This document shows, one piece after another, positions 16,465-25,798 of a stretch of DNA of 64,000 nucleotides. A program made the translations under genes and the position numbers. Origin of the DNA: Blautia schinkii (GTDB taxonomy: Bacteria; Bacillota; Clostridia; Lachnospirales; Lachnospiraceae); contig NZ_JAAWUO010000001.1 in the NCBI RefSeq assembly GCF_013304825.1, positions 186,001 to 250,000 of the forward strand, written 5' to 3'. Numbering within the stretch: position 1 is the first letter of the stretch; every line of letters starts with the position of its first letter. The notes beneath the pieces were generated by a model, which saw nothing but the letters and a program-made list of their open reading frames with translations, had not been told where the DNA came from and searched no databases.

Positions 16465-18186
16465 TTACATATTGTAATACGCAGCATACAATCCATTCTT
16501 CTCAAGCAGCTCAGCATGAGTGCCTCTCTCGGCGATACCATCCTCCGTGATCACAATGATCTCATCCGCATCGCGTATTGTAGACAATCGGTGTGCGATC
16601 GTAATGGTAGTACGATTTTTTGAAAGTTCCTCCAGACTCTTCTGGATCCAACGTTCACTTTCGTTATCCAGTGCACTGGTGGCCTCATCCAGGATCAGGA
16701 TCGGAGGATTCTTAAGGAATACACGGGCAATGGAGATCCGCTGCTTCTGTCCGCCGGAAAGGCGTGTGCCACGTTCTCCCACATAAGTGTCATATCCATC
16801 CGGCAGCTCCATGATAAAGTCATGGATACTTGCACATTTGGCGGCATTAATGATCTCCTCATCGGAAGCTCCGGGCTTTCCGTAGGCAATATTATCCTTG
16901 ATGGTTCCGTCAAAAAGATAGACATCCTGCTGTACCATACCGATCTGGCTTCGAAGGCTCTTAAGAGTCAGCCCGCGGATATCCTTTCCGTCTACAGTAA
17001 TGGAACCGCCGGTCACATCATAGAATCTGGGAAGGAGAGAGCAGATCGTGGTTTTTCCGCTTCCGGAAGGTCCCACCAGGGCAATGGATTTTCCAGCCGG
17101 AATATCAATAGAGATATCGGAAAGCACAGGAGTTTCATCATCACTGTAATGAAAAGAAACATGGTCGTAACGCACATGTCCTTTCACATCCGTAAGCTCA
17201 ACAGCGTTGTCTGCATCCCTGATCTCGGATTCTGTTTCCATCACATCCAGGAAACGGCGGAAACCGGAAAGACCCTTCTGCATCATTTCCACAAGCTCTA
17301 CCAGAATCTGGATGGGGCTGATAAAGATTCCGATATACAGGGCATACATGGCAAGATCTGAAGTCTGCATTTCACCCTGGGCAATCAGATAGCCACCGTA
17401 AACCAGAGTTACCAGGTACATCATACCCTGGAAGAAAAGATTAGAACTCATGAAGCTTCCCATGCAGTGATAATTATCTCTTTTGGAAACAAGGAATGCC
17501 TCATTACTTTTCTTAAATTTGGCACGCTCGATGTCCTCGTTTGCGAAGGACTGTACTACGCGGATTCCGGAAAGCGTATCCTGAAGACTGGCATTTACAT
17601 CTCCGATCTTACGACGGTTTTCCATGAAGGTTTCCTGCATTTTGGCATTCTGACGAAAAGAAAAAACAAACATCACGATCACCAGGAGGATCAGAGGCAG
17701 TGCAAGCTTCCTGTTGATAAAGAACAGGAAGATAAAAGCACCGACAATCTTTACCAGAGAGATAAAAAGATTTTCAGGACCATGATGTGCAAACTCGGAA
17801 ATGTCAAAAAGGTCACTGACCAGTTTGCTCATCATCTGACCGGAATTATTCCTGCTGTAATAGGAAAAAGACAGCTCCTGGTAATGGTCAAAAAGCTCCC
17901 GGCGCATATCACGTTCCATCTTTGCACCCATCATATGTCCCTGACAGGTTACATAATATTTGCAGAGACTCTGCACAATGTACATAACAAAAAGAGAAGC
18001 TGCAATCACAGGGAGGGCATGAAGAATAACATTCTTATCCTGTGTAAAGAGAGTTTTTGTCATAGTACGAAGAATCTGGGGATAAGCAAGATCTACCAGA
18101 CTGATAACGGCTGCACAGATCAGGTCAATAAAAAAGACCGCTTTGTACGGGCCGTAGTAGTGGATGAATTTCTTGATGGTATTCAT
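16465..18186 (-). CDS. Multidrug-type ABC exporter (MdlB/MsbA-like half transporter)
   Basis: A 573-residue fused permease-ATPase. Six membrane segments occupy roughly residues 15-300 (AVFFIDLICAAVISLVDLA; VIAASLFVMYIVQSL; AFIFLFFINRKLALPLILLV), then an ATPase with GPSGSGKTT, the Q-loop QQDVYLFDG, the signature RLSGGQKQR, Walker B ILILDEATSALD and the H-loop IAHRLST. All catalytic residues are intact, so it can work as a homodimer. The exported substrate cannot be read from sequence. It is transcribed alone, convergent with the parA pair and divergent from the PTS gene. Confidence 0.9.
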   Translation of the reverse strand: MNTIKKFIHYYGPYKAVFFIDLICAAVISLVDLAYPQILRTMTKTLFTQDKNVILHALPVIAASLFVMYIVQSLCKYYVTCQGHMMGAKMERDMRRELFDHYQELSFSYYSRNNSGQMMSKLVSDLFDISEFAHHGPENLFISLVKIVGAFIFLFFINRKLALPLILLVIVMFVFSFRQNAKMQETFMENRRKIGDVNASLQDTLSGIRVVQSFANEDIERAKFKKSNEAFLVSKRDNYHCMGSFMSSNLFFQGMMYLVTLVYGGYLIAQGEMQTSDLAMYALYIGIFISPIQILVELVEMMQKGLSGFRRFLDVMETESEIRDADNAVELTDVKGHVRYDHVSFHYSDDETPVLSDISIDIPAGKSIALVGPSGSGKTTICSLLPRFYDVTGGSITVDGKDIRGLTLKSLRSQIGMVQQDVYLFDGTIKDNIAYGKPGASDEEIINAAKCASIHDFIMELPDGYDTYVGERGTRLSGGQKQRISIARVFLKNPPILILDEATSALDNESERWIQKSLEELSKNRTTITIAHRLSTIRDADEIIVITEDGIAERGTHAELLEKNGLYAAYYNM

Positions 18187-18263
18187 CGGAAAAAGTACCT
18201 CCGTTTTTATGAAATGTATGGTCTGAACACGGAAAAAATATCGCAGTCAGACAGTCTATGTTC

Positions 18264-18291
18264 ATCTTAACATAAGAAAGAATAAAGTCAA
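18264..18291 (-). promoter_or_regulatory. Promoter of the ABC exporter
   Basis: On the minus strand TTGACT (18291-18286), a 16-base spacer and TAAGAT (18269-18264) lie about 80 bases before the start. Confidence 0.55.
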
Positions 18292-18380
18292 GCCAGGGAA
18301 TTTCGGGTTCGTCCGGCACATATCGTTTGCCGGTGAATAATAGCCGTACCGGATTTTTTACGAAAAATTCAAATTACTCC

Positions 18381-18409
18381 TTGACACAGAAGAACAAACC
18401 CCGTATAGT
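18381..18409 (+). promoter_or_regulatory. Promoter of the glucose PTS gene
   Basis: TTGACA (18381-18386), exactly 17 bases, and TATAGT (18404-18409). Transcription would start near 18416, just before the RAT element. Confidence 0.8.
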
Positions 18410-18422
18410 GTATTTCAGATTT

Positions 18423-18507
18423 GGTGTGTAACTGATAAGCAGGCATTAACCAGTCATAAATGTTATTATTTTTATTTGACGTTTATGGGGGTTGGTGTCT
18501 TTTTTTG
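18423..18507 (+). promoter_or_regulatory. RAT antiterminator site overlapping a terminator
   Basis: Bases 18423-18451 match the ribonucleic antiterminator consensus of LicT/GlcT/SacY targets (GG..TGTAACTG, four bases, then GCAGGCATTAACC). The 3' part of that element (GGCATTAACC and CATAAATG) pairs with CGTTTATG and GGTTGGTGTC to form a terminator that ends in seven T near 18507. The two structures exclude each other, so a BglG-type protein, probably that encoded at 21055, permits read-through when glucose is available. Confidence 0.8.
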
Positions 18508-18561
18508 TTGCCCACTTAAAAGACTCCCGCTCCAAAACGTCGAAAGAAAAGGAGAGAAAAC

Positions 18562-20814
18562 ATGAAAGACAAGATTTTCGGAGTTTTGCAGCGAGTGGGA
18601 CGTTCCTTTATGCTTCCCATAGCAATCCTTCCTGTGGCAGGCCTGCTTCTTGGATTCGGCAGTTCCTTCACAAATGAAACAACCATTGCAACCTACGGAC
18701 TTCAGAAGATTCTGGGAGACGGAACGATTTTACATGCACTCCTGATCATTATGAACAAAGTCGGAAGCGCGGTATTTGATAACCTGCCGCTGATCTTTGC
18801 AGTAGGTGTGGCCATCGGTATGGCAAAAAAAGAGAAAGAGGTAGCAGCTCTTTCTGCACTGATCGCTTACTTCGTTATGAATGTAGCCATCAATGGTATG
18901 CTGGTAGTAAATGGTAAGATCACAGCAGACGGACAGATCGCAAAAAGCGTTCTGGAAGGTACTGTAACCTCTGTCTGCGGCATCCAGTCCTTACAGATGG
19001 GTGTGTTTGGCGGTATCATCGTCGGCCTTGGTGTTGCAGCTTTGCACAACCGTTTTCATAAGATCGTGCTTCCAAACGCACTTTCCTTCTTCGGCGGTTC
19101 CAGATTTGTGCCCATCATTTCCACCATTGTATATATGTTTGTGGGAATCCTGATGTATTTCGTATGGCCGGCAGTTCAGAACGGCATTTATGCTCTGGGC
19201 GGTCTTGTAACAGGCAGCGGCTATATCGGAACCCTGATCTTTGGTATTATTAAACGTGCGCTGATCCCCTTCGGACTTCATCACGTATTTTATATGCCAT
19301 TCTGGCAGACAGCCGTTGGCGGAACCATGGAGGTTGCAGGCCAGATGGTACAGGGCGGACAGAACATCTTTTTCGCCCAGCTTGCGGATTCCGCAAATGT
19401 AGCACATTTCAGCGCAGATGCAACAAGATATTTTTCCGGAGAGTTTATTTTCATGATCTTCGGTCTTCCGGGAGCAGCTCTTGCCATGTACCGCTGTGCA
19501 AAGCCTGAGAAGAAAAAAGCAGCAGGTGGACTTCTTCTTTCCGCAGCTCTTGCATGTATGCTTACAGGAATCACAGAGCCACTGGAGTTCTCCTTCCTGT
19601 TTGTAGCTCCTGCACTGTTTGCAGTACAGGTTGTTCTTGCAGGTGCGGCTTATATGATCGCACATATGCTGAACATTGCGGTAGGACTTACGTTCTCAGG
19701 CGGTTTTCTTGATTTGTTCCTGTTCGGAATCCTTCAGGGAAATGAAAAGACAAGCTGGCTCAGAATTATCCCGGTTGGTATCATTTACTTTATTCTCTAC
19801 TATGTGATCTTTACTTTCCTGATCAAAAAGTTCGATTTCAAGACTCCGGGACGTGAGGATGACGACACAGAAACAAAGCTTTACACAAAAGCAGATGTAA
19901 ACGCAAGAAAAGAAGCCGGTAAATCCGGTGAAGCAGCAGGAAGCACATCCGCAGATCCGGTAAGCGAAGCAATCACTGCCGGTCTTGGCGGAAAGAAAAA
20001 CATCAGCGATGTGGACTGCTGTGCAACAAGACTTCGTATCACTGTCCATGATGCTGCAAGAGTCAACGACGACATTCTGAAAACAACAGGCTCCAGAGGA
20101 ATCGTGAAAAAGGGCCAGGGTATCCAGATCATCTACGGTCCGCAGGTAACTGTGATCAAGTCTAAACTGGAGGATTATCTGGAGACAGCGCCGAATGAAT
20201 ATTTTGAAGGCGCAAATGAGGCAGTAACAGACAATGCAGAAAATCAGGCTCAGTCTGATACAGAGCATACAGCAGAAAGTACAGGTGAGGCTGCTCAGAA
20301 TACAGCTCCGACATCCGAAGCCAACACGCAGCAGGAGAAAAAGGTTCTCAGAACAGCTATCGTCTACAGCCCGGTAACCGGTATTGCAGCAGACCTTTCC
20401 ACAGCACCGGATGAAGGCTTCGCAGAAGGAATGATGGGAGAGGGTGCGGTAGTCACACCGAAGGATCCGGTGATCTGTGCTCCGGAAGACGGCGAGGTAG
20501 AGTTTATTTTTGACACAAAGCATGCCATCGGATTCCAGACAGATACAGATCTTCCAATGCTTCTTCATATAGGCATTGACACTGTAAAGCTGGAAGGAAA
20601 AGGCTTCGAGATCCTGGTAGAGCAGGGACAGCATGTGAAAAAAGGCGAGCCGCTGATGAAGATCGACATCCCGTATCTCACAGAAAACGCTCCGTCCTTA
20701 TGTTCTCCGATCCTCTGCACAGAGATCGAGGATAACCAGAGAGTACGCCTTCTTGCAAATGGAGAGATCAAGGCAGGAGAGCCGCTGTTCGCAGTGGAGA
20801 CTGTGGAAGAATAG
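18562..20814 (+). CDS. ptsG: Glucose-type PTS permease EIICBA
   Basis: A 750-residue fusion. The EIIC membrane channel covers about residues 1-410 (GRSFMLPIAILPVAGLLLG; IKRALIPFGLHHVFYMPFW; ITEPLEFSFLF). EIIB lies near 460-545 with the phosphorylated Cys487 in DCCATRLR. EIIA lies near 595-745 with phosphorylated His669 in LLHIGIDTV. A Glu/Thr/Ala-rich linker joins EIIB to EIIA. It imports and phosphorylates glucose (or a related hexose) at PEP's expense, with phosphate coming from HPr. The family is glucose/glucosamine-like, and the exact substrate is an inference. Expression is governed by the RAT/terminator leader, and a terminator separates it from the antiterminator gene. Confidence 0.9.
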   Translation: MKDKIFGVLQRVGRSFMLPIAILPVAGLLLGFGSSFTNETTIATYGLQKILGDGTILHALLIIMNKVGSAVFDNLPLIFAVGVAIGMAKKEKEVAALSALIAYFVMNVAINGMLVVNGKITADGQIAKSVLEGTVTSVCGIQSLQMGVFGGIIVGLGVAALHNRFHKIVLPNALSFFGGSRFVPIISTIVYMFVGILMYFVWPAVQNGIYALGGLVTGSGYIGTLIFGIIKRALIPFGLHHVFYMPFWQTAVGGTMEVAGQMVQGGQNIFFAQLADSANVAHFSADATRYFSGEFIFMIFGLPGAALAMYRCAKPEKKKAAGGLLLSAALACMLTGITEPLEFSFLFVAPALFAVQVVLAGAAYMIAHMLNIAVGLTFSGGFLDLFLFGILQGNEKTSWLRIIPVGIIYFILYYVIFTFLIKKFDFKTPGREDDDTETKLYTKADVNARKEAGKSGEAAGSTSADPVSEAITAGLGGKKNISDVDCCATRLRITVHDAARVNDDILKTTGSRGIVKKGQGIQIIYGPQVTVIKSKLEDYLETAPNEYFEGANEAVTDNAENQAQSDTEHTAESTGEAAQNTAPTSEANTQQEKKVLRTAIVYSPVTGIAADLSTAPDEGFAEGMMGEGAVVTPKDPVICAPEDGEVEFIFDTKHAIGFQTDTDLPMLLHIGIDTVKLEGKGFEILVEQGQHVKKGEPLMKIDIPYLTENAPSLCSPILCTEIEDNQRVRLLANGEIKAGEPLFAVETVEE

Positions 20815-20852
20815 GAAATTTTTCAGCAATAATATAGAGGATTGTTTTTGTG

Positions 20853-20883
20853 AAAAGCGCGCCTAATGCCCGGGCGCGCTTTT
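20853..20883 (+). terminator. Intrinsic terminator of ptsG
   Basis: AAAAGCGCGCC (20853-20863) pairs perfectly with GGCGCGCTTTT (20873-20883). Confidence 0.85.
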
Positions 20884-20919
20884 CCTGTAGCAAAGAAAAC
20901 AACTGTCCGTCAGAAGGAC

Positions 20920-20948
20920 TTTACACAAAAGACAGATTCTGTTACGAT
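20920..20948 (+). promoter_or_regulatory. Promoter of the antiterminator gene
   Basis: TTTACA (20920-20925), 17 bases, then TACGAT (20943-20948). No second RAT element is visible in this gap, so the regulator does not appear to control itself by antitermination. Confidence 0.5.
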
Positions 20949-21054
20949 AAAGAAAATCAACAGCTGCAGACAAAAATGTTGACTGAAAATCCGGGGCAGA
21001 CAGTGGTGGAATGTGGAAAAGCAGCAGGATATATAAAAATGGTGGGGAAAAAAG

Positions 21055-21882
21055 ATGTACAGAGTGAGCAAGGTATTGAATAATAACGGCATCATTGCCA
21101 TAAATATGGAAGAAAACCAGGAATATGTGCTTCTGGGGAAGGGGGTTGGATTCGGAAAGAAGGTCAGCCAGCGTTTTGAGGCTCCGGCAGACTGTACCCT
21201 TTACAGGCTGGCTCAGGAGACGGAACGTGGCTCAGCAAAAGAACTGGCAAAGAGCGTGGCACCGGAATTTCTGGAGATCGCAGATGAGATATTAAGAGAA
21301 GCGGAGAAGACCTTCGGGGATACTATAGATAAAGGAATTATTTTTCCGCTGGCTGATCATATCTCTTTTGCAGTGGGGCGTATTCGTAATCATGAACAGA
21401 TCAGCAATCCCCTGACTGATGATATCAAGGTGCTTTTTTACAGCGAATTCAAGGTGGCGGAGGTACTGAAGAAAATCCTGAAAGAACAAATGGACATTGA
21501 GATCGATGATCATGAGGTGGGATATGTGGCACTTCATATTCACTCTGCACTGGGAGATGAGAAGGTGTCCGTAGCCATGCAGACAGCAAGAGCTGTCCGG
21601 GAATGTATCGCCATGATCGAGATGGCTACAGGTAAGAAGATCGATGTGATCTCCCTGTCCTACAACCGTATGATGAACCATATTAAATATATGGTAGCCC
21701 GTGTCTCCACAGGGGAGACACTGAAGCTGGATATGAATGATTATATAGAAGAAAAATATCCGGAATCCTACAGGATCGCGGAGGATGTATGTAAGAGCCT
21801 GGGCAAAAGCCTGGGTAAAGAGCTGGATCCTATTGAAATTGGTTATCTTGCCATGCATATTGAGAGGACAGTGGAGCAGTAA
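21055..21882 (+). CDS. BglG/LicT-family transcription antiterminator
   Basis: A 275-residue RNA-binding regulator. The CAT domain is residues 1-56 (MYRVSKVLNNNGIIAI start; VLLGKGVGFGKK). PRD1 is about 70-165, with His residues in LADHISFAVGRIRNHE and VGYVALHIHSA. PRD2 is about 175-275, with MNHIKYMVAR and IGYLAMHIERT. PTS phosphorylation of the PRD histidines sets its activity. In the active state the CAT dimer binds a RAT hairpin and blocks the overlapping terminator; a matching RAT lies before ptsG, 2.5 kb upstream, which makes this the likely glucose-PTS antiterminator (GlcT role). It has its own promoter and a purine-rich ribosome site. Confidence 0.9.
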   Translation: MYRVSKVLNNNGIIAINMEENQEYVLLGKGVGFGKKVSQRFEAPADCTLYRLAQETERGSAKELAKSVAPEFLEIADEILREAEKTFGDTIDKGIIFPLADHISFAVGRIRNHEQISNPLTDDIKVLFYSEFKVAEVLKKILKEQMDIEIDDHEVGYVALHIHSALGDEKVSVAMQTARAVRECIAMIEMATGKKIDVISLSYNRMMNHIKYMVARVSTGETLKLDMNDYIEEKYPESYRIAEDVCKSLGKSLGKELDPIEIGYLAMHIERTVEQ

Positions 21883-21910
21883 ACATAAATGGCTGAGCAG
21901 TCTCAGAGAT

Positions 21911-22789
21911 TTACACAATAAATTCAATGGCTTTTTTGACAGCAGTACTCATTGTAGTACTGCTGTTTGTGACTAGGCAGACCTCCCTCTGGGGGAGCGG
22001 CTCCTTAAGCTGAAGGGCAAAAACCTTCCCGTCATCGATCACTTCCTGAGCAAGTGGTTCCGGATAAAAGCCGATTCCCAGATTATGGACGATCATGGGA
22101 AGAACCTGGTCTGTAGTTGCTGCCTCGATGTCAGGATGAAAAGAAACACGGTTTTCCATAAAGTAATTCATATACATTTCTCTGGTGCTGGTCCCTTCCG
22201 CAAGACCCACAAAGGGCAGGTCCTGGAGCTCATGGATGCTGATGGGGGCAGTAGTCAGATCCTTATATTTGCTTCCGCACACAAGAATCTCCCGGTAACG
22301 CAGGAGACTTTTTTTCTGTAAAGGCTTGCGGATGGAAATCGGAGTGGTGACAATGGCGAAATCCACCGCATAATTCTTCAGTGCCTGTACAGCCTGTGGA
22401 GTAGAATGGTTGAAGAGGCGCAGGCGCACATGAGGATATTGCTCGCGGAACAGCTCCAGCTTTTCCAGAAGGATCAGACGCAGGGCATTTTCGCTGGCAC
22501 CGATGGAAACCAGACCATGCTCCAGCTCACCGTTCTGGCGGATCTCCTCCTCACCGATGGAAAGCTGCTCAAAAGCCAGGGCAACGTGTTCATAAAGCTG
22601 GCGGCCTTCCGGTGTAAGTGCGATTCCCTTGTTGGAGCGGAGAAAGAGAGTACATTTCAGCTCCTGCTCCAGGTTGTTCATACAGCGGGTGATATTTGGC
22701 TGGTTGTTGTGAAGAGCTCTTGCTGCCTTGGTAAAGCTCTTATACTGGGCTACATAATAGAAAATTCGATAGTAGTCGTAAGTGATCAT
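21911..22789 (-). CDS. LysR-family transcriptional regulator
   Basis: A 292-residue regulator. The N-terminal winged helix-turn-helix (YKSFTKAARALHNNQPNITRCMNNLEQEL) is followed by a LysR substrate-binding domain (about residues 90-290). It is divergent from the DUF1275 membrane gene, and an inverted repeat sits in the shared control region, so it most likely regulates that neighbour. The effector is unknown. It is convergent with the antiterminator gene, with only 28 bases between the stops and no clear terminator there. Confidence 0.88.
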   Translation of the reverse strand: MITYDYYRIFYYVAQYKSFTKAARALHNNQPNITRCMNNLEQELKCTLFLRSNKGIALTPEGRQLYEHVALAFEQLSIGEEEIRQNGELEHGLVSIGASENALRLILLEKLELFREQYPHVRLRLFNHSTPQAVQALKNYAVDFAIVTTPISIRKPLQKKSLLRYREILVCGSKYKDLTTAPISIHELQDLPFVGLAEGTSTREMYMNYFMENRVSFHPDIEAATTDQVLPMIVHNLGIGFYPEPLAQEVIDDGKVFALQLKEPLPQREVCLVTNSSTTMSTAVKKAIEFIV

Positions 22790-22845
22790 GTGTGTTCTCC
22801 GTCTTATAATATGATTTTAATATGTTTACGATATTAATAATACTT

Positions 22846-22874
22846 TTTACATTTGCTTCTGAGCAAACTATAAT
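22846..22874 (+). promoter_or_regulatory. Promoter of the DUF1275 gene with LysR-type dyad in the spacer
   Basis: TTTACA (22846-22851), 17 bases and TATAAT (22869-22874). The spacer contains TTTGCT (22852-22857) and AGCAAA (22862-22867), an inverted repeat that includes the T-N11-A pattern of LysR sites. Confidence 0.6.
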
Positions 22875-22913
22875 ACACCCGAGGAAAAAAATCAATGACA
22901 GGAGTGATTTAGA

Positions 22914-23603
22914 GTGGTTTCAGGAGGCAGAAAGCTGCAGAGCGCAGACCGGCAGATGTCAGAAGCTTTTATCACAAGTGTATTTCTGGCAATGTCCGGC
23001 GGATTTCAGGATGCCTACACATACTTTACAAGAGATGAGGTGTTTTCCAACGCCCAGACAGGCAACGTGGTTCTGATGAGCCAAAATTTTATGACAGGAC
23101 AGTGGGGAGAGGGCTTAAGGTACCTGTTCCCTGTTTTAGCCTTTGCCATTGGTGTTGTAGCGGCGGAGCGGATCCAGAGTACCTTTAAATATGCAAAAAA
23201 ACTTCACTGGAGGCAGATGATCCTGCTGATCGAGATCCTGATCCTTTTTGTTGTGGGATTTATGCCGGGAGAATTGGATATGCTGGCAACCGTACTGGTA
23301 TCCTTTTCCTGCGCCATGCAGGTACAGACCTTCCGGAAGGTGGGCGGTTATTCCTATGCAAGCACTATGTGCATCGGAAATTTACGAAGCGGCACGGCGG
23401 CGTTGTCCGTGTATTGTCGTGAAAAACGTCCGGAACAGCTGAAGCAGGCTCTTTATTATTTCGGAATAATTTTCTTTTTTGCCATTGGAGCCGGTGGCGG
23501 AGGAAATCTGTCCATGAGGCTGGGGATCCCGGCAATCTGGGTATCGGATGTTTTGCTTCTGCTCAGCTTTATTCTGATGTTTTCCAGTAAACATAGAGAT
23601 TAG
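22914..23603 (+). CDS. DUF1275 (YoaK-type) membrane protein
   Basis: A 229-residue membrane protein with about six hydrophobic segments (AFITSVFLAMSGGFQDAYTY; YLFPVLAFAIGVVAAE; MILLIEILILFVVGF; YYFGIIFFFAIGAGGG; VLLLLSFILMF). The motifs GGFQDAYTY, NAQTGNVV and MCIGNLRSG are hallmarks of the DUF1275/YoaK family, whose transport role is unproved. The start is GTG at 22914, with AGGAGTG about 7 bases upstream; the internal ATG 15 codons later has no ribosome site. A small gene of unknown family follows after 15 bases and is probably co-transcribed. Confidence 0.82.
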   Translation: MVSGGRKLQSADRQMSEAFITSVFLAMSGGFQDAYTYFTRDEVFSNAQTGNVVLMSQNFMTGQWGEGLRYLFPVLAFAIGVVAAERIQSTFKYAKKLHWRQMILLIEILILFVVGFMPGELDMLATVLVSFSCAMQVQTFRKVGGYSYASTMCIGNLRSGTAALSVYCREKRPEQLKQALYYFGIIFFFAIGAGGGGNLSMRLGIPAIWVSDVLLLLSFILMFSSKHRD

Positions 23604-23618
23604 AAAGGGTGAGGAATT

Positions 23619-24374
23619 GTGGAAAACAGCACATTATTCCCAAGAGAGGAAAAGGCGGAGCTTTTATTTGAAAAGATCCTGAAGGATCCGGAGGCGTGCA
23701 GACGGCTGACGGAGACCTTCTATGAATCCATGGATGCGGATACAGACATAGAATGCGGATATCTTCCTCCGGAAAAATTCGCTTATGCATTGCTGGACGC
23801 ATATAAAAACCGTGATCTGACAGCTCTCCTTATGGCGATCTGCCAGAACAGTATGTTTGATCTTCTGCGCAATTCTTTTCTGGCACCGTTCAGGTTCAAT
23901 GCAGATGGACAGGAGAATCCGGTGTTTCTCACAGATGAAAAAGGAAATTTTCTGCGGGAAAAGGGAATCCATGTAAGTGACAGGGATTACGACCGGTTCC
24001 GCAGGATATACAGGGAGAAACCTGGTGTAAAGATGTATCTGGCGTATGGCTACCGGAAGCGACATGCCTATGATGAAGCTACCATGGAAGTAGAAGAGTA
24101 CAAAATGGGCGAACATATCGGTGTGCTGCTGGTGTATGAGCTTCCGGACAGCGTAAAGGAAAAAGAAACGGAGGCACAGGCCTATGCGGCTGTATGGGAT
24201 ATCATGATGGCAATTCAGAAGAAGCTTCCAAGAGCTTTTGTGTATTATGGGCAGGATTCTGTGGAGGATGGTGGAAAACGTTATGACGGACTGGGCGTTT
24301 TTCTCCCCATCCATAAATTTGCGGACCGCCTGGAAAAAATGATCGGGATCGCTGATGAGATCGTAATGAAATAG
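23619..24374 (+). CDS. Uncharacterised cytosolic protein
   Basis: A 251-residue protein that I do not recognise. It starts with GTG at 23619, preceded by AGGGTGAGG. The sequence is soluble and charged, with no membrane segment or signal. An N-terminal helical part (residues 1-95) includes FYESMDADTDIECGYLPPE. The C-terminal part (100-250) has alternating strands (VKMYLAYGYRKRHAYD; HIGVLLVYELPDS; ALVYYGQDS-like FVYYGQDSVEDG). It lies 15 bases after the DUF1275 gene and shares its likely LysR control, so a linked function is inferred. A bidirectional terminator follows. Confidence 0.7.
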   Translation: MENSTLFPREEKAELLFEKILKDPEACRRLTETFYESMDADTDIECGYLPPEKFAYALLDAYKNRDLTALLMAICQNSMFDLLRNSFLAPFRFNADGQENPVFLTDEKGNFLREKGIHVSDRDYDRFRRIYREKPGVKMYLAYGYRKRHAYDEATMEVEEYKMGEHIGVLLVYELPDSVKEKETEAQAYAAVWDIMMAIQKKLPRAFVYYGQDSVEDGGKRYDGLGVFLPIHKFADRLEKMIGIADEIVMK

Positions 24375-24382
24375 AGTGTACA

Positions 24383-24460
24383 AAAAAGGACTGCTTTTGT
24401 ATTGCTCCGGTTATCAGAAGGATAGTTGATGACCGGAAGCTACAGAAAGCAGTCCTTTTT
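24383..24460. terminator. Bidirectional terminator
   Basis: AAAAAGGACTGCTTT (24383-24397) pairs perfectly with AAAGCAGTCCTTTTT (24446-24460), and an inner CCGGTTATCA/TGATGACCGG pair extends it. It serves both converging genes. Confidence 0.85.
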
Positions 24461-24469
24461 GTATGCCCA

Positions 24470-25798
24470 TCAGGTGCAGTAGCGGAACATTTTGTCTGTA
24501 AGAATCCTGGCGAAAATAAGGCCCAGAGGAAGAGCAACGATGATCAGGATCGCAGCTGCAAACCAGGAGGCGGAAACATTCAGGGACATGATCCCCAGAT
24601 TGTAGATCGCCCGGTAGAGATAAAGCCCGGGAACCATGATCACAATGGATGGTACGGTAATGGAAATCCTGGGATATCCCACTTTTGTTTTGATGAGGGA
24701 AGCCAGAAGTCCGGCTGTCAGTGCTCCGAGAAAAGCTGCAGCGGCAGGTGGGAAACCGGCAAGATCAACAAGCTCCAGCCGGAAGGTGTTGGACAGTGCA
24801 CCAATGAAGGCGGCAGTTGCGGCAAGTCGGAAAGGACTGTTGAACATGACTGAAAAGCCGAATACCCCGCAGAAGCTTGCCAGAAGCCGGAACAGGATCC
24901 TCTGAGCTGCCGAAAGCTTCAGAGGCAGGAAATCCACAGGCTTCAGATGAAGAAGCAGTGCCATCAGCCAGGCAGAGACAGCAGCCACCATTACAACAAT
25001 AATGGCGTAGGCCAGTCGTTCCAGTCCGGAACGCATATCCAGCTTGGCAAGGTCGATCCCGCTTGTGATAAACGGAAAGCCCGGAATGATAAACAGCATG
25101 GAACAGATGTATCCGGCCTCATGCTGGACGGAAATGTGGAACAGAAGCTCTGCCAGTTTCAGGAAACCTGCATATACAAGACAGGCGGAGGAAACAGAAA
25201 CTGCAATGCACATAAAAAGGGTAAAATGATGCTTGCCAAGCTTGCAGCGGATGGCGTTTCCGATACCTGCGCCTGCAAAAGCCAGGATCATCTCCAGTGG
25301 GCCACCGCCCAGAAGAAAAGTAAATGCACCACAGGCCAGTGCAGAAGCCAGTCCCAGGGCTGCAGGGGAATAAAGCCCGTGGATTCGCTCAATCTCATCT
25401 AACTGACTGTGCAGTGCTTCACCGCTCATATGGATACCTTCCGCAGGAAAATCACTGACAAAATGTTCCAGCCTGTTCAGCCTGGAAGTATTTACGCCGG
25501 TGGTAGTCAGACTAAGGGCATGGGAAAAACTGCTCTCACCGTCAAAGCAGGTGTAGCTTATAGACATCAGTCCGATATCTGCGGAGCAGGTGATGCCAAG
25601 TGCTTCTGACAATGTATTCATGGAACTCCGTACCCGCCAGGCACCGGTTCCACAGGAGAGAAGCATCATGCCTGTACGGCCGATCAGGGAAGCTTTTTCG
25701 GAAAGAGAAGCTTCGGTAATGGGTTGGCTGCTCCTGGTACTTACGTAGTTGTGCCAGGGGATTTCCATATGATTACGTTTGATCAGAATATCTGACAT
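24470..25798 (-). CDS. thrE: ThrE-type threonine/serine exporter (fused two-domain form)
   Basis: A 442-residue protein. The N-terminal soluble and membrane part (about residues 30-260) matches the ThrP/YjjP-like domain (GTGAWRVRSSMNTLSEALGI; SPAALGLASALACGAFTFLLGGG), and the C-terminal membrane part (about 280-440) matches the ThrE_2/YjjB-like domain (FPPAAAAFLGALTAGLLAS; ITVPSIVIMVPGLYLYRAIY). Fused forms export threonine, serine or small acids in actinobacteria and other groups. The substrate here is inferred. I chose ATG 25798 because the upstream GTG overlaps its ribosome region. An AT-rich palindrome (TATTATA/TATAATA, 25839-25858) lies in its promoter region. Confidence 0.82.
   Translation of the reverse strand: MSDILIKRNHMEIPWHNYVSTRSSQPITEASLSEKASLIGRTGMMLLSCGTGAWRVRSSMNTLSEALGITCSADIGLMSISYTCFDGESSFSHALSLTTTGVNTSRLNRLEHFVSDFPAEGIHMSGEALHSQLDEIERIHGLYSPAALGLASALACGAFTFLLGGGPLEMILAFAGAGIGNAIRCKLGKHHFTLFMCIAVSVSSACLVYAGFLKLAELLFHISVQHEAGYICSMLFIIPGFPFITSGIDLAKLDMRSGLERLAYAIIVVMVAAVSAWLMALLLHLKPVDFLPLKLSAAQRILFRLLASFCGVFGFSVMFNSPFRLAATAAFIGALSNTFRLELVDLAGFPPAAAAFLGALTAGLLASLIKTKVGYPRISITVPSIVIMVPGLYLYRAIYNLGIMSLNVSASWFAAAILIIVALPLGLIFARILTDKMFRYCT

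Noticed and set aside
19696-20634. A 312-codon minus-strand frame over ptsG
   Set aside because: Antisense shadow of the EIICBA gene; no ribosome site or recognisable domain.
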